DNA of 54,736 nt from an uncultured Lachnospiraceae bacterium (GCA_900315945.1 ONAZ01000020.1:1-54736), one strand, 5' to 3'. Positions 10,274 to 19,436 are shown, counted from the stretch's first letter. A program made the numbers and translations. Notes: a model not told the origin generated them from the letters alone.

Positions 10274-10912
10274 TTAGACCATATTCTCATAAGCCTCTAC
10301 ATTCTCTTCTATAGTTCTAATATTATCCGTAGCAATAACTGAATTTCTAATGGCTACTGTATTCTCTGCATCATACTTTCTATCATTAGCTTCATAATTA
10401 ATTGTTGCCTTCGCCTTAGCCGGATTTTTAGCAAGGGACGGATTTGTAATCTTTTTACCCTCCGCATCAAAAAGCTCTATCTTAAAGTTAGTAACTAGAC
10501 TTGCAAATACCTGAGAATCACCATCCTTAACCCACTCATTATTATCATCTAGATAGTAGTCTTGATAATAAATATTATGGCTACTACCAGAATTATCATA
10601 GTATATACTCGTCATAGTATATTCATGAGCAGCACCTTTGCTATATCTATATAAGTCTATTTGACTATCATTAGGCGTCCATATACCAGCATTTGTAATG
10701 AGTATATTACTCTCAAGCCTCTTCCATGTCATCTGTGACTCTGTCTGCACATTAACCTCATTGGAATTAGCCTTATATTGCCTCATTGACATAGAGAAAA
10801 ATGCCGCAATAGCAACACCTACTATTGCAAATATAGCAATACTTACAATTAGCTCTACTAGAGTAAAACCCTTATTAAGTTGTGAGACCTTCTTACAATT
10901 ATTCAATCTCAT
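10274..10912 (-). CDS. Minor type IV prepilin (PilW/ComGF-like)
   Basis: The protein has 212 residues. The N-terminus has a class III signal: a short charged leader, then KG^FTLVELIVSIAIFAIVGVA, with Gly at -1, Phe at +1 and Glu at +5. After cleavage by the prepilin peptidase the hydrophobic helix (about 25 residues) would pack into the pilus core. The C-terminal globular part has the form of PilW or GspJ-like minor pilins, but I see no diagnostic motif. The start overlaps the end of the preceding pilin gene by 14 bases and has an AGGAG site, so translation is probably coupled. It is the last gene before the terminator. Confidence 0.8.
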   Translation of the reverse strand: MRLNNCKKVSQLNKGFTLVELIVSIAIFAIVGVAIAAFFSMSMRQYKANSNEVNVQTESQMTWKRLESNILITNAGIWTPNDSQIDLYRYSKGAAHEYTMTSIYYDNSGSSHNIYYQDYYLDDNNEWVKDGDSQVFASLVTNFKIELFDAEGKKITNPSLAKNPAKAKATINYEANDRKYDAENTVAIRNSVIATDNIRTIEENVEAYENMV

Positions 10913-11462
10913 ACACTCCTGTCTTAGTATATAAATGAATTACCTTCGTAGAATCGTTACATTTTATATAAATTTTATCAACATATACATTACTATTAGA
11001 ATCACCTGTGGTTTCATACACAAATGTACCATCAGCATTAACACTTTTAATTATTGGTGTAAATGATCCATTTGTTCTGCTAAAGGAAAGCATTAACTTA
11101 TCATTTTCTTCATCAATGGCAATAACATTTTCATTTTCACTATTCTCTATATGGTAGCTTACCTCTATAGCTGGCGACAATTTCTCAGAATGATTCTCAC
11201 TGTCTTTCACATAGTATCTTCCGGAATCATCATCATATTCAAGGGTAAGATACGCATTTCCCTTAGTCATAGAGTAGTTCATTACATTATCAAGATATTT
11301 AGACACAAGGGTAGCACTTGACTTAGTCTTCTGATCCTCGCTATTTACAAATGCTACTACTACAGCAGTTGCAAGTATTACAACGATAATCATTATAACT
11401 ATAAGTTCTACAAGAGAAAAACCTTGGTTATTAAGTTGTTGTCTCTTCAATTTGTCGCTCAT
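10899..11462 (-). CDS. Minor type IV prepilin (GspH/FimT-like)
   Basis: The protein has 187 residues and a prepilin signal NQG^FSLVELIVIMIIVVILA with Glu at +5. The hydrophobic helix is followed by a sequence that resembles GspH/FimT-type pseudopilins in length and in its beta-rich, acidic globular part. It lies 25 bases after the large PilX-like gene and overlaps the next pilin gene. A site AAGGAATAGGT precedes the ATG. In type IV pilus systems such proteins form a tip or priming complex with PilV, PilW and PilX-like partners (family knowledge). Confidence 0.8.
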   Translation of the reverse strand: MSDKLKRQQLNNQGFSLVELIVIMIIVVILATAVVVAFVNSEDQKTKSSATLVSKYLDNVMNYSMTKGNAYLTLEYDDDSGRYYVKDSENHSEKLSPAIEVSYHIENSENENVIAIDEENDKLMLSFSRTNGSFTPIIKSVNADGTFVYETTGDSNSNVYVDKIYIKCNDSTKVIHLYTKTGVYEIE

Positions 11463-11487
11463 ACCTATTCCTTAAGAAATGTGTAAC

Positions 11488-13971
11488 TTATTGTTTCGTC
11501 CAATTTCTATATGTAACATAATCTTTCATAGTAATATGACCACTATCTTCTTCTTTTCTTCCTGTTCCACCAAGGAGATATCTTGCAGCATTAATTACAA
11601 AGTTAGCTGCACAATCAGTACTGTCTTCTCCATCGTTATAAGCTGTTGCAATTAATGCCTTAGCAGCTTTATCCGGATTAGAAGTTATTGTATTACCAGA
11701 ACGAACAATTACATCTCCTCCAGCAATAATCATACCTTCAAAATTATCAGCTACTATCACATCACCTGTTGCAATAATAACATTAACTTTGGCATCTGAA
11801 TGCTTATTACCATCATTATCCTTTGTATTTCTAACACTATTCTCTAATGAAGCATTATATGTAACACTTCCGTCAACTACTACTGCAGCTTCTCCTGATG
11901 GATATACATAGTAGTTTGTTCCAGACAAACTATAAGTCTCATCACCAACTGTCGCTGTCTTAGTTATTAGATTATCAAATAAATCCTTATTCTTAGCTGC
12001 CTGAGATAATGTTGCATATCTCGTAGATAAGTTCTTATTAAGTGTATAATATGCATCCTGATAATAAGCAGACTGCTTAGAGTATTCAACATTTAAGTCA
12101 ATTGTAAAATCAGGCTGTGTAATAATATCCGGAATAATTACAGGGTTAGTCTCTGTCGATAGAATATTTCCTGTAAAGTACATTCTAGTCTTATCATTAA
12201 CATCTTTAGGTAGTTTGATTCCATAAGTTGCATAGTAATTAATATTACCTAGTAGTCTAGTATAATTAGTAAGAGTCGTATGATACAACTGATACCACAG
12301 ATTATAAAATGCTTCTGCAGGAATATATGACTTATTCTGCTGTCCTGTAAAGTTATCACCAACAGTCTTAAACTCTAAGAATAGATATACCATTGTTCCA
12401 CCATTCTCTGTTGCATAGAAACAAGGTTTTACACTTGGCAAATCTTCATCCTTAGTTACACCAATTGCTCTTGCAAATCCATTTAGAGACATTCCAATAG
12501 TAGGTTCTGCAAGATCGAAATTAACTATATCTGTAGGCTTAACCTGATCTTCGCTAGTATATTCATTAGCAGCCATAATCTCTTGTATAAGTCTCTTATA
12601 TTGATCACCTGTCATAGGATTAGTAAGTCCATTAGAATAATTATCCATTCTAACGAGCTGACCATTCTCAACAACAGGCTTAAACTCAGCACCAACTAAT
12701 GTTGAAGGTACAAGATAAGCTCTCTGATCTGATTTAAGCATCATAGACTGACCTGATACAACGTTATTACTCTCTCTTATACCATCTTTATCCCTAATAT
12801 ATGAGCCGTCTGAATTCTTCTTATATACTGATCCATCTTTACCACGAGAATCAATATATGCAGAACCACCAATTACCATAGTATTAAGGCCACTCATATC
12901 AAGTCCCGCATTAGAACCAGTTACAAGAATAGAACTAGAATATGATGGCATATCATCCTTAGCACCCTGTCTTACTTCTGAAGCATTTATCATTTGTTCT
13001 GATATAGCAACCCACGGATTACCGAACATTATAAGCTTACCCTTAAGAGTACTTCTTGCATTATTACCAAGAACCAGGTCATCTTTTATATAAAGAGATC
13101 CCGAGTTCATATTGAATTTTGCACCACTATCAAGAGTAACCTTATCTGACCAAAATGCCACATTATCAGTATTTACTTCCGCTCCATCAAGAAGGAAATT
13201 GCCACCGCTTATAACATTTGTCTCTTGTGTTCCATTTGCCTTGAAATTAACATAATTTGCAGTAATCTTGTCGTTCTTACCTAGATCTGAACCAAGATAA
13301 GCATTTCCAACAACATTAACAGTTCCCTTTGGAGCAAATGCCTTGTTAGCTATAAGCCCATAAGTTAAGATGTTATCAATTGAAGATGCATTCTGGAAGT
13401 TAACAGGTGGGTACTCTAACACAATATCTGTCTTAATCTCTGATACATAATTATTGGCATCAGTATATTTAACATGTACATTGGTAAGCTTTACGCCTTC
13501 TTTTGTCACATTAAAATGTGCATCATCAGCAGACGTCAGAATCTGCGCACCAACCCCATTATTATACTTTGTCTCCTTAAGATATCCCTCTAAAACGCTT
13601 ATATTATAATTACCATTCTCGATAGTAAGCTTATTACGAAGATTGTCCTGGAAAATATCATCAAAATTCTCCGTCTTCTTCTCATCATCAAGATTGGAAT
13701 AGTTAGCAAGGGTATCTAGATACGCCTCAGTTGTTGCTTTTGATTCATCAAGAGCTAGTCCTGCTCTTATCTCTTCTAATGCAGATTCAGCATCATAGAA
13801 TGCTGTCTGACCTAACATATCTGCTCTCTTCATGTATACATTAAGAATTACAATTGCAAGGACAACTGTAACCAGAATTGCAACAATTGAAGATACAAGA
13901 AGGACAGTAACAAGACTGGATCCTTTTTCACGCTTATTGAGTTGTTGATGTAACCGTTCCAGAAGCTTCAC
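11488..13971 (-). CDS. Large PilX-like prepilin of 827 residues
   Basis: The start is a GTG inside the end of the upstream pilV-like gene (38-base overlap), so translation is likely coupled. The N-terminus reads KREKG^SSLVTVLLVSSIVAIL: Gly at -1 is kept, but Phe +1 and Glu +5 are replaced, as is typical of PilX N-terminal domains. AFYDAESALEEIRAGL follows, matching the PilX pattern. Typical PilX proteins have 150-250 residues; here some 750 residues follow the helix. That part has stretches of short beta-like repeats (for example near residues 205-320, with GNAYLGSDLG and NAYLG-like turns) suggestive of a beta-helix or bactofilin-like fold (inference). It is probably exported and pilus-associated, perhaps at the tip. 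Confidence 0.75.
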   Translation of the reverse strand: MKLLERLHQQLNKREKGSSLVTVLLVSSIVAILVTVVLAIVILNVYMKRADMLGQTAFYDAESALEEIRAGLALDESKATTEAYLDTLANYSNLDDEKKTENFDDIFQDNLRNKLTIENGNYNISVLEGYLKETKYNNGVGAQILTSADDAHFNVTKEGVKLTNVHVKYTDANNYVSEIKTDIVLEYPPVNFQNASSIDNILTYGLIANKAFAPKGTVNVVGNAYLGSDLGKNDKITANYVNFKANGTQETNVISGGNFLLDGAEVNTDNVAFWSDKVTLDSGAKFNMNSGSLYIKDDLVLGNNARSTLKGKLIMFGNPWVAISEQMINASEVRQGAKDDMPSYSSSILVTGSNAGLDMSGLNTMVIGGSAYIDSRGKDGSVYKKNSDGSYIRDKDGIRESNNVVSGQSMMLKSDQRAYLVPSTLVGAEFKPVVENGQLVRMDNYSNGLTNPMTGDQYKRLIQEIMAANEYTSEDQVKPTDIVNFDLAEPTIGMSLNGFARAIGVTKDEDLPSVKPCFYATENGGTMVYLFLEFKTVGDNFTGQQNKSYIPAEAFYNLWYQLYHTTLTNYTRLLGNINYYATYGIKLPKDVNDKTRMYFTGNILSTETNPVIIPDIITQPDFTIDLNVEYSKQSAYYQDAYYTLNKNLSTRYATLSQAAKNKDLFDNLITKTATVGDETYSLSGTNYYVYPSGEAAVVVDGSVTYNASLENSVRNTKDNDGNKHSDAKVNVIIATGDVIVADNFEGMIIAGGDVIVRSGNTITSNPDKAAKALIATAYNDGEDSTDCAANFVINAARYLLGGTGRKEEDSGHITMKDYVTYRNWTKQ

Positions 13972-15190
13972 TTTCTCTACTGTCTCCTATACCTTTGTAT
14001 GCATTAACTGTTACTTTAAATACATGATCTCTAACTTCAACACCTGACAAATCTCTTATACCCATAAGCTGTCCTGCAGGATATGTGGTACCATTAATAT
14101 TCTTCTCATAGGAATAATTGTCACCATGATTAGTATATGTCAGATTAAGTCGCGCATTTAACACCTTAGTCGAACTCATTGTCTGATACTGCTCTAATTT
14201 ACTAATATCGCTAAGATCATCAATATTAGTTCTAATACTTGTTACCACATCAGGATTATCTCCTAGTGGTATCTCACTATCTGCTCTGTTTGGCTCTTTA
14301 AGTCGTACATTTACAAGATAATTAGCATTACGAGTATTCTTATCATTATAATGGCAATACTCGAAGAATGGAAAACTCTTATCAGCATCTGTTCCCGTAG
14401 TACTTGGCCACTCCTGCTTACATAGATAAACTGTACATTTATTACCCTTCTCATTAACAACAGTTATTGTCTCTCTCGCCTGTCTCTTAGTTCCATTATA
14501 GAGAGGATTGTAGAAGAGATATATACCGCGAAGGTCTATTTCTCCTGTTGTGTCCGTATATATAATCTGATCCTGGGTTGATACAGTATTAATCTTGGCT
14601 CCGCTAGGCATAGTATATATACTTCTTACCTTAACATCAGTTCCGCCCTTATCATTATTACTTATGGTAAGAACAATCTCACGATTGACAGAATCATATA
14701 CATTCTGAAGAGTTTCTTTGTCTCTATTGCCAAGAAGAATCTCTGCAAGCTGCTCCACTTTACTGTTATCAGTAGTAGCATCTAATTCATAGAAACCATC
14801 ATAAGCAGAGTTCATACCATAGATATTAGCCATCTTCTCCGCATTATAATCAGTAGCTTCATCTGTCTTATCATCAGTATAAGCCTTGGGATCAAGGATA
14901 GCTTCAACTGTATAATCTACTCCATCTGATACTTGTGTAGTTGTATAAAGATAGGTTCCATCATCCTGCTTAACACTATTAGCGATAACAGAATCCACAT
15001 CACGACTTCGTATATCTTCCATTACGTTAGTCGCAGCGAATTTTGCTCTTTGGGCTTCCTTAGTCGATGCATTGATTCTTGTTGTTGTAAGAAATGCCAT
15101 AAGAAATGGCGTTACTATTACAGCAAGAATTGCAACTGCAACAAGAAGTTCAAGAAGGGAGAAACCTTTATTATTACCCTTTTTCTCCAT
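13934..15190 (-). CDS. PilV-like minor prepilin
   Basis: The protein has 418 residues. The N-terminal leader ends in NNKG^FSLLELLVAVAILAVIV with Glu at +5, followed by FLTTTRINASTKEAQRAKFAATNVMEDIR, a PilV-like pattern of small polar residues leading into an alpha-helix. The globular part is about 370 residues, larger than in most PilV proteins. The ATG follows TAAGGAG. It is first of the four-gene minor pilin block and lies 10 bases after pilO, so it belongs to the same operon. Confidence 0.8.
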   Translation of the reverse strand: MEKKGNNKGFSLLELLVAVAILAVIVTPFLMAFLTTTRINASTKEAQRAKFAATNVMEDIRSRDVDSVIANSVKQDDGTYLYTTTQVSDGVDYTVEAILDPKAYTDDKTDEATDYNAEKMANIYGMNSAYDGFYELDATTDNSKVEQLAEILLGNRDKETLQNVYDSVNREIVLTISNNDKGGTDVKVRSIYTMPSGAKINTVSTQDQIIYTDTTGEIDLRGIYLFYNPLYNGTKRQARETITVVNEKGNKCTVYLCKQEWPSTTGTDADKSFPFFEYCHYNDKNTRNANYLVNVRLKEPNRADSEIPLGDNPDVVTSIRTNIDDLSDISKLEQYQTMSSTKVLNARLNLTYTNHGDNYSYEKNINGTTYPAGQLMGIRDLSGVEVRDHVFKVTVNAYKGIGDSRESEASGTVTSTTQ

Positions 15191-15200
15191 TAATTACTCC

Positions 15201-16157
15201 TTAATTAATTGAATGGAATATATCTGCTGAACCTTTGTTTACTTCTGGCATAATTACATGTCCATTAACTGGATTATCTTTATATTGTAATGAATAAAAG
15301 TTAATAGTCATGGTTCCAAGCAGATGTCCTGTCTCCTCGTCAAATGTTAATGTTACATTCTCTACATTTTTCTTAAGAGGACTTGAGAAAAGTGCTGAGA
15401 ATAACTGCTTTATTCCTATATAGCTTACTTCAAATGCGCAATCAACTGGTGTTGCATATAAATCATACTTCTCTGAAGTCACTACAGCGTTGCCACCGGT
15501 CGCTGTTGAGTTAGTGCTGTTAGTAGAATTGCTCTTACTTGCGTTAGAACTACTTGAGCTAGTATTAGAACTTGAGCTGCTATTCGCACTACTTGAATTA
15601 CTGCTAGAACTACTTTTAGCACTGCTATTAGAACTTGAACTACTATTAGCACTACTAGAACTACTATTAGATTTCGAACTACTTGAGCTATTAGCAGTAC
15701 TGCTTGTACTGTTAGAGCTACTTGAGTTAGATGAACCCTTATTCGTAGCCGTAGCTTTACTTGTCTTATCAGTATTATCTGTTACGAAATTACTATTGTT
15801 AACAGATACATCTGTGAATTTAATTCCTGTTGCTAATTCTAATTCAGATAATGTAAATATCATATCTTCAGGGAATACATCCGCAGGATATTTTGCTAGA
15901 ATTGTCTTAGTATCAGTCTCATACTTTATAGTATTCTTCTTATTCTGCTCCTTGTTTTTATCCATTTCCTTTAATGAAGATAATTCTTTGTCAAGCTTCT
16001 CTACTTCTTTCTGAGTAGTCATAGCACTTGTGTACAAAGGTTTAAATATCCAAAGTCCTGCCACCACTAGAATTAGGACGCTTATTAGATATATTAAGAT
16101 TTTTTGTGTTTTCTTAGGTATTTTCTCATTTATCTCATCTTTTAATTGATCTAACAT
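15201..16157 (-). CDS. pilO: PilO-like pilus alignment protein with Ser/Asn-rich insert
   Basis: The protein has 318 residues. Residues 1-18 are charged and cytoplasmic, residues 19-41 are a single membrane helix, and residues 42-75 form a coiled coil. A compact region to about residue 130 is followed by a Ser/Asn-rich stretch (about 133-226) and a final beta-alpha domain (about 230-318). This bitopic layout with an outer coiled coil and ferredoxin-like end matches PilO, the partner of PilN in the inner membrane alignment complex. The gene follows the PilM-PilN fusion by 14 bases and has an AAGGAGG site. Sequence similarity to PilO is weak, so the call relies on architecture and place. The Ser-rich insert is odd; in a Gram-positive cell this part lies outside the membrane and could span the wall. 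Confidence 0.7.
   Translation of the reverse strand: MLDQLKDEINEKIPKKTQKILIYLISVLILVVAGLWIFKPLYTSAMTTQKEVEKLDKELSSLKEMDKNKEQNKKNTIKYETDTKTILAKYPADVFPEDMIFTLSELELATGIKFTDVSVNNSNFVTDNTDKTSKATATNKGSSNSSSSNSTSSTANSSSSSKSNSSSSSANSSSSSNSSAKSSSSSNSSSANSSSSSNTSSSSSNASKSNSTNSTNSTATGGNAVVTSEKYDLYATPVDCAFEVSYIGIKQLFSALFSSPLKKNVENVTLTFDEETGHLLGTMTINFYSLQYKDNPVNGHVIMPEVNKGSADIFHSIN
15480..15761 (-). repeat. Low-complexity Ser/Asn codon repeat inside pilO
   Basis: About 94 codons are almost all AGT/AGC-type Ser with Asn, Ala, Thr and Lys in short runs (SSSSNSS, ANSSSSS). The DNA shows degenerate units of 9-21 bases. Such tracts usually vary in length between strains by slippage. Confidence 0.85.
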
Positions 16158-16171
16158 AACAAACCTCCTTT

Positions 16172-17782
16172 CTAGTTAGTTGAATCAGTCTTATATGTTG
16201 CTTTAATTGTTGCTGTATATTGTGTAAGTCCCACATCATTGGTGGTTGACTTAATATCTATGGTATCCGATACCGTTACAGAATTAAATGTTCTAAAGCT
16301 TGATACAAATTCAGCAATAGAAGCCTTCGAATTAGAAGCAACATCCACTGCAACTGCTTCAGAATCAGCATCAATTGCGGTGACAACTACATCACTTGGA
16401 AGTGCTGATTCCATCTCACCAAGGAGATTAAGGAATGCATCGTTAGCAACACTAGAGAGTTTCTCAATGTTTGCTGCAGCATCATAATTAACCTTTGCCT
16501 TCTGATACTTGTCATTTATCTCTTTCGCCTCTTGAAGAGAATCTATCTCATCATTAATGTTATCTTTCTTAATACTGAAGAAGACTTTAAGCCCCACACC
16601 TGCAAGTATAAGCACAAGGGCTATAATTGAGGCACCAATAAGGACTTTCTTAGCAACAGAGAAGTCATCATCAGCTTTAACTAAGTCTGACTTGTCAAAT
16701 GTAAGTCCCTTCTTGCCCTTGCTACTCTCAATTACAGTATTATTAGCATTTGCTGATGAAGAAAGGGTTGAAAGATATATTCCAAGATTAGCAACATTAT
16801 TCTTATTAGCTACGTCTCGAAGGACTGTATTATCTGCAAGAACAAGTTCTCTGTTAAGCTCATTAGCAAGAAGTGCCGGAAATCCTTTGAGATATGTTGC
16901 AAGACCACTTATTATCACCTTGTCAATATCCTCATCAGAGTGTTGTGACATATAGTAATCAATAAATCGTGTTAAGTTACCAATTACAAATCTTACTTCT
17001 TCAGTAGCAGCATCCTTAACTTTATCTTCCTCGTCCTCACTATCCGGTCCATCTAATCTCTTATAGAAGCATTCAGTACTACAAGCCTTCTCAAAGACTT
17101 TATCAAATGCCAGGTTGTCTCCTAGGAGATTTTCTTCCTTCAAAGCCAAAAGTGCTTCATCTATTCCAAATGGAATCATTCGCTGAAGCATAATATCTCC
17201 GCCCTTAACAATTGTAAGATAAGTACATATAGATTCAACATTAATACTTATGGTTGTTCCAACAGGGTAATTCTCTCTTATAACCTTTGCAATACCATTC
17301 TCTACAAGTTCAATATCAGTAAGAGTGAGGCCACAGAATTCAGCTAATGTCTCGTATCCCTTAATAATGTTATTAGGTATGGCAAAAAGCTGAGCACGAA
17401 CCTGTCCATTATCATTTGTACCATTATTTCTATAGGTAAACTTGTAATTATCGCCACTATTAGGGAAGAAGGTACCAGAATTAGTATTAATATATTCCTT
17501 AATCTTATTGTCCTTCATCTTAGGCATTTCTTCTTCTTTGTTACCAATATTAGTAGCCTGAATAACAAAGATTACCTTCTTAGTCTTGATGCCATGTTCT
17601 TTGAGACCATCTTCAAGTCTTAGTTTAAATGTGGGATTACTTTTGACATTGCCATTCTCAAAAGTATCTTCCGGCGTCTCAAAATAAAATGCATTATAAA
17701 CCACGTTAGTGGATTTTCTTTCGGTCTCAACTACTTTAGTAAGATGAGGTCCGATTTCAATGCTTAACACTTTTTCTGCCAT
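16172..17782 (-). CDS. PilM-PilN fusion protein
   Basis: The protein has 536 residues. Residues 1-345 form an actin-like PilM domain: the start VLSIEIGPHLTKVVE is the phosphate-1 motif region, IELVENGIAKVI and NVESICTYLTIVKGG follow in the order of PilM, and KVIISGLATYLKGFPALLAN is the adenosine-type motif. Residues about 378-401 form a membrane helix, and about 405-536 resemble the PilN periplasmic part, with a coiled coil then a compact domain. In most bacteria PilM and PilN are separate proteins, with the PilN N-terminal peptide bound in a PilM groove; here the two are one chain. The start ATG follows GAAGGAGAAGG. PilO follows 14 bases downstream. Confidence 0.8.
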   Translation of the reverse strand: MAEKVLSIEIGPHLTKVVETERKSTNVVYNAFYFETPEDTFENGNVKSNPTFKLRLEDGLKEHGIKTKKVIFVIQATNIGNKEEEMPKMKDNKIKEYINTNSGTFFPNSGDNYKFTYRNNGTNDNGQVRAQLFAIPNNIIKGYETLAEFCGLTLTDIELVENGIAKVIRENYPVGTTISINVESICTYLTIVKGGDIMLQRMIPFGIDEALLALKEENLLGDNLAFDKVFEKACSTECFYKRLDGPDSEDEEDKVKDAATEEVRFVIGNLTRFIDYYMSQHSDEDIDKVIISGLATYLKGFPALLANELNRELVLADNTVLRDVANKNNVANLGIYLSTLSSSANANNTVIESSKGKKGLTFDKSDLVKADDDFSVAKKVLIGASIIALVLILAGVGLKVFFSIKKDNINDEIDSLQEAKEINDKYQKAKVNYDAAANIEKLSSVANDAFLNLLGEMESALPSDVVVTAIDADSEAVAVDVASNSKASIAEFVSSFRTFNSVTVSDTIDIKSTTNDVGLTQYTATIKATYKTDSTN

Positions 17783-17814
17783 TTTCCTTCTCCTTCGTGA
17801 TCTTATTCTTCATT

Positions 17815-18229
17815 ATTATGCATTGCCATAGTGTTTTTCATCACATTATGCATTGCCATAGTGTTTTTCATCACATTATGCATTGCCATACATAACACTT
17901 TATACATTATGCATTACCATAATGTACTTCATCACATTATGCGTTGCCATACACTCTTATATAAGGTAGTACTTCGCTAATACTATGTAAGAAATTACAA
18001 TATACTCTCTATCAATATTATGACGCCTACCGGTGCAAAATCCGACATCCTGTCGGTTTGCACCTACTCGTGACATCCATGTCACGAGTTAGCCTCATAG
18101 ATGTAATTTCTAACATACTATAAGCTCGTACTAATATATATAAGAGTGTATGGCAATACATAATGTAATATATAAATTTTCTGGTAATGCATAATGTAGT
18201 ATATGACTTTTCTGATAATGCATAATGTG
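17815..18229. repeat. Nested palindrome, element A, with tandem arms (family of six)
   Basis: This fills the pilD-pilMN gap. Left arm: about five direct copies of a roughly 30-base unit starting ATTATGCATTGCCATA (17815, 17845, 17875, 17906, 17936). Right arm: three inverted, diverged copies up to 18226. Between them, 17949-17963 pairs with 18137-18151 (15 bp), then ATGTAAGAAATTAC-like and GTAATTTCTAAC-like strands pair. The apex has two hairpins, 18032-18064 (loop ATCCT) and 18066-18089 (loop ATCCAT). The layout equals that of the other five elements, with different stems. Confidence 0.8.
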
Positions 18230-18236
18230 TAAAGTA

Positions 18237-19022
18237 TTATGCTATGCCAATTATGGAGAGATATGCGTTAATAATATAATCTCCAAATAATACTGCTATC
18301 ATTATTCCAGCAGACAGGTAAGGCCCCATAGCAAGGACTTTACCTTCACCAGATACTTTCATTCTGATTATATGAATTATTGATCCAATAATACAACCTA
18401 GTACAAAGGCCAGCAAAATATTCTTCCATCCAAGTAATAGTCCTGCTGCTGCCATTAGCTTCACATCACCACCGCCAATTGCCTTACCCTTACTAATAAT
18501 TAGAAGTAGCCAAAGTGGAATGCTTACACATACAAGTCCAATTACATATACATACCAATTCTCTAAATCAAGAAATATATGTCCCACCCCAAGGACTAAT
18601 ATAAATATATTAATTCCCAGAGGTATCTCAAATGTACGCCAATCAATTACTGTAAGTACAAGTAAAGCCGAGAATAAGAGGCAATATATAAGCGCCTCAA
18701 TCCAGCTTATTAAATCAAGATTATATATATCTGCAAATCTTATAAATATCAAGACATACGCTATACCATTTATAGCCTCTACAATTGGATATTGAATTGA
18801 CACCTTGCTACCGCATTTCCTGCATTTTCCACCAAGAAATATGTAACTAAACAAAGGTATCAAGTCGTACCACTTAAGATTGTATCCACAAGACATACAA
18901 TGACTTGGTACAACAACAATAGACTCACCCCTAGGTATACGTATAATACATACATTAAGAAATGAGCCAATTATTATTCCAAGTAGAAATACAAAAACAA
19001 AAAATAATAATAAGCCTAACAT
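18237..19022 (-). CDS. pilD: Prepilin peptidase / N-methyltransferase (A24 family)
   Basis: The protein has 261 residues and is a polytopic membrane aspartic protease. It cleaves prepilins after Gly and usually N-methylates the new first residue. An N-terminal cytoplasmic domain carries two CxxC pairs, C42/C45 and C67/C70. The two catalytic Asp are D127 in VIDWRTFEIP and D186 in GGGDVKLM. About eight membrane helices are visible. Length is normal for the family. The gene lies between the second pilin gene and pilMN and should serve all the prepilins of this locus. The stop lies directly beside element A. Confidence 0.92.
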   Translation of the reverse strand: MLGLLLFFVFVFLLGIIIGSFLNVCIIRIPRGESIVVVPSHCMSCGYNLKWYDLIPLFSYIFLGGKCRKCGSKVSIQYPIVEAINGIAYVLIFIRFADIYNLDLISWIEALIYCLLFSALLVLTVIDWRTFEIPLGINIFILVLGVGHIFLDLENWYVYVIGLVCVSIPLWLLLIISKGKAIGGGDVKLMAAAGLLLGWKNILLAFVLGCIIGSIIHIIRMKVSGEGKVLAMGPYLSAGIMIAVLFGDYIINAYLSIIGIA

Positions 19023-19031
19023 ATCTAGTTC

Positions 19032-19436
19032 CTATTTGTTCTTATATTGTTCAGCTTGTGATGGATTTATAAGATTGTAAGTTCTATCGTCTCCAATATA
19101 TACAGCAACTGAATTGCCCTGCTTAACATAATAATATGTAAATGGGGCTCCCTTCTCAACAGCATCACCCTCTGCATAAGGTTGTGTCGTCAAATTAGGA
19201 ACTGTATCATGATTTGCAACTACCGGTGTTCCTACAATAATAGTTGGTTGTCCACTAGCTACGTCATCTAGAACCTTATTAGCTATTGACTTAGCTGTTT
19301 CAACGTCATTAGCTCTTCGATTCTCTTCTAAATGTTTTAGACCAATTGGTGTAAATATTGCAAATAATACTACTATTAATGCAATAACAACAATTAACAC
19401 AATTAGTCCCTTTGACTTCTTCTCATCCTCTCTCAT
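19032..19436 (-). CDS. Atypical pilin-like protein without the usual prepilin motif
   Basis: The protein has 134 residues. It reads MREDEKKSKGLIVLIVVIALIVVLFAIF at the start: a KSKG leader and a hydrophobic helix sit where a prepilin would be cleaved, but the +1 Phe and the +5 Glu are missing. The region after the helix, ENRRANDVETAKSIANKVLDD, closely parallels the major pilin next door (SSRRSTDVQNANSIAESVVAD), so the two are paralogues. Whether it is still processed by PilD is uncertain. The ribosome binding site (GAAGGGTGAT) lies rather far upstream. It may be a minor pilin, a membrane-retained regulator of pilin, or a decaying copy (inference). Confidence 0.75.
   Translation of the reverse strand: MREDEKKSKGLIVLIVVIALIVVLFAIFTPIGLKHLEENRRANDVETAKSIANKVLDDVASGQPTIIVGTPVVANHDTVPNLTTQPYAEGDAVEKGAPFTYYYVKQGNSVAVYIGDDRTYNLINPSQAEQYKNK

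Noticed and set aside
15490-16014. A Leu-rich 174-codon plus-strand frame opposite pilO
   Set aside because: It is the antisense reading of the Ser/Asn repeat; no ribosome binding site, and Leu runs arise from the Ser codons.
17815-17965. A CRISPR array in the tandem 30-base units
   Set aside because: Units follow each other without spacers, and inverted copies lie on the other side; no cas genes.
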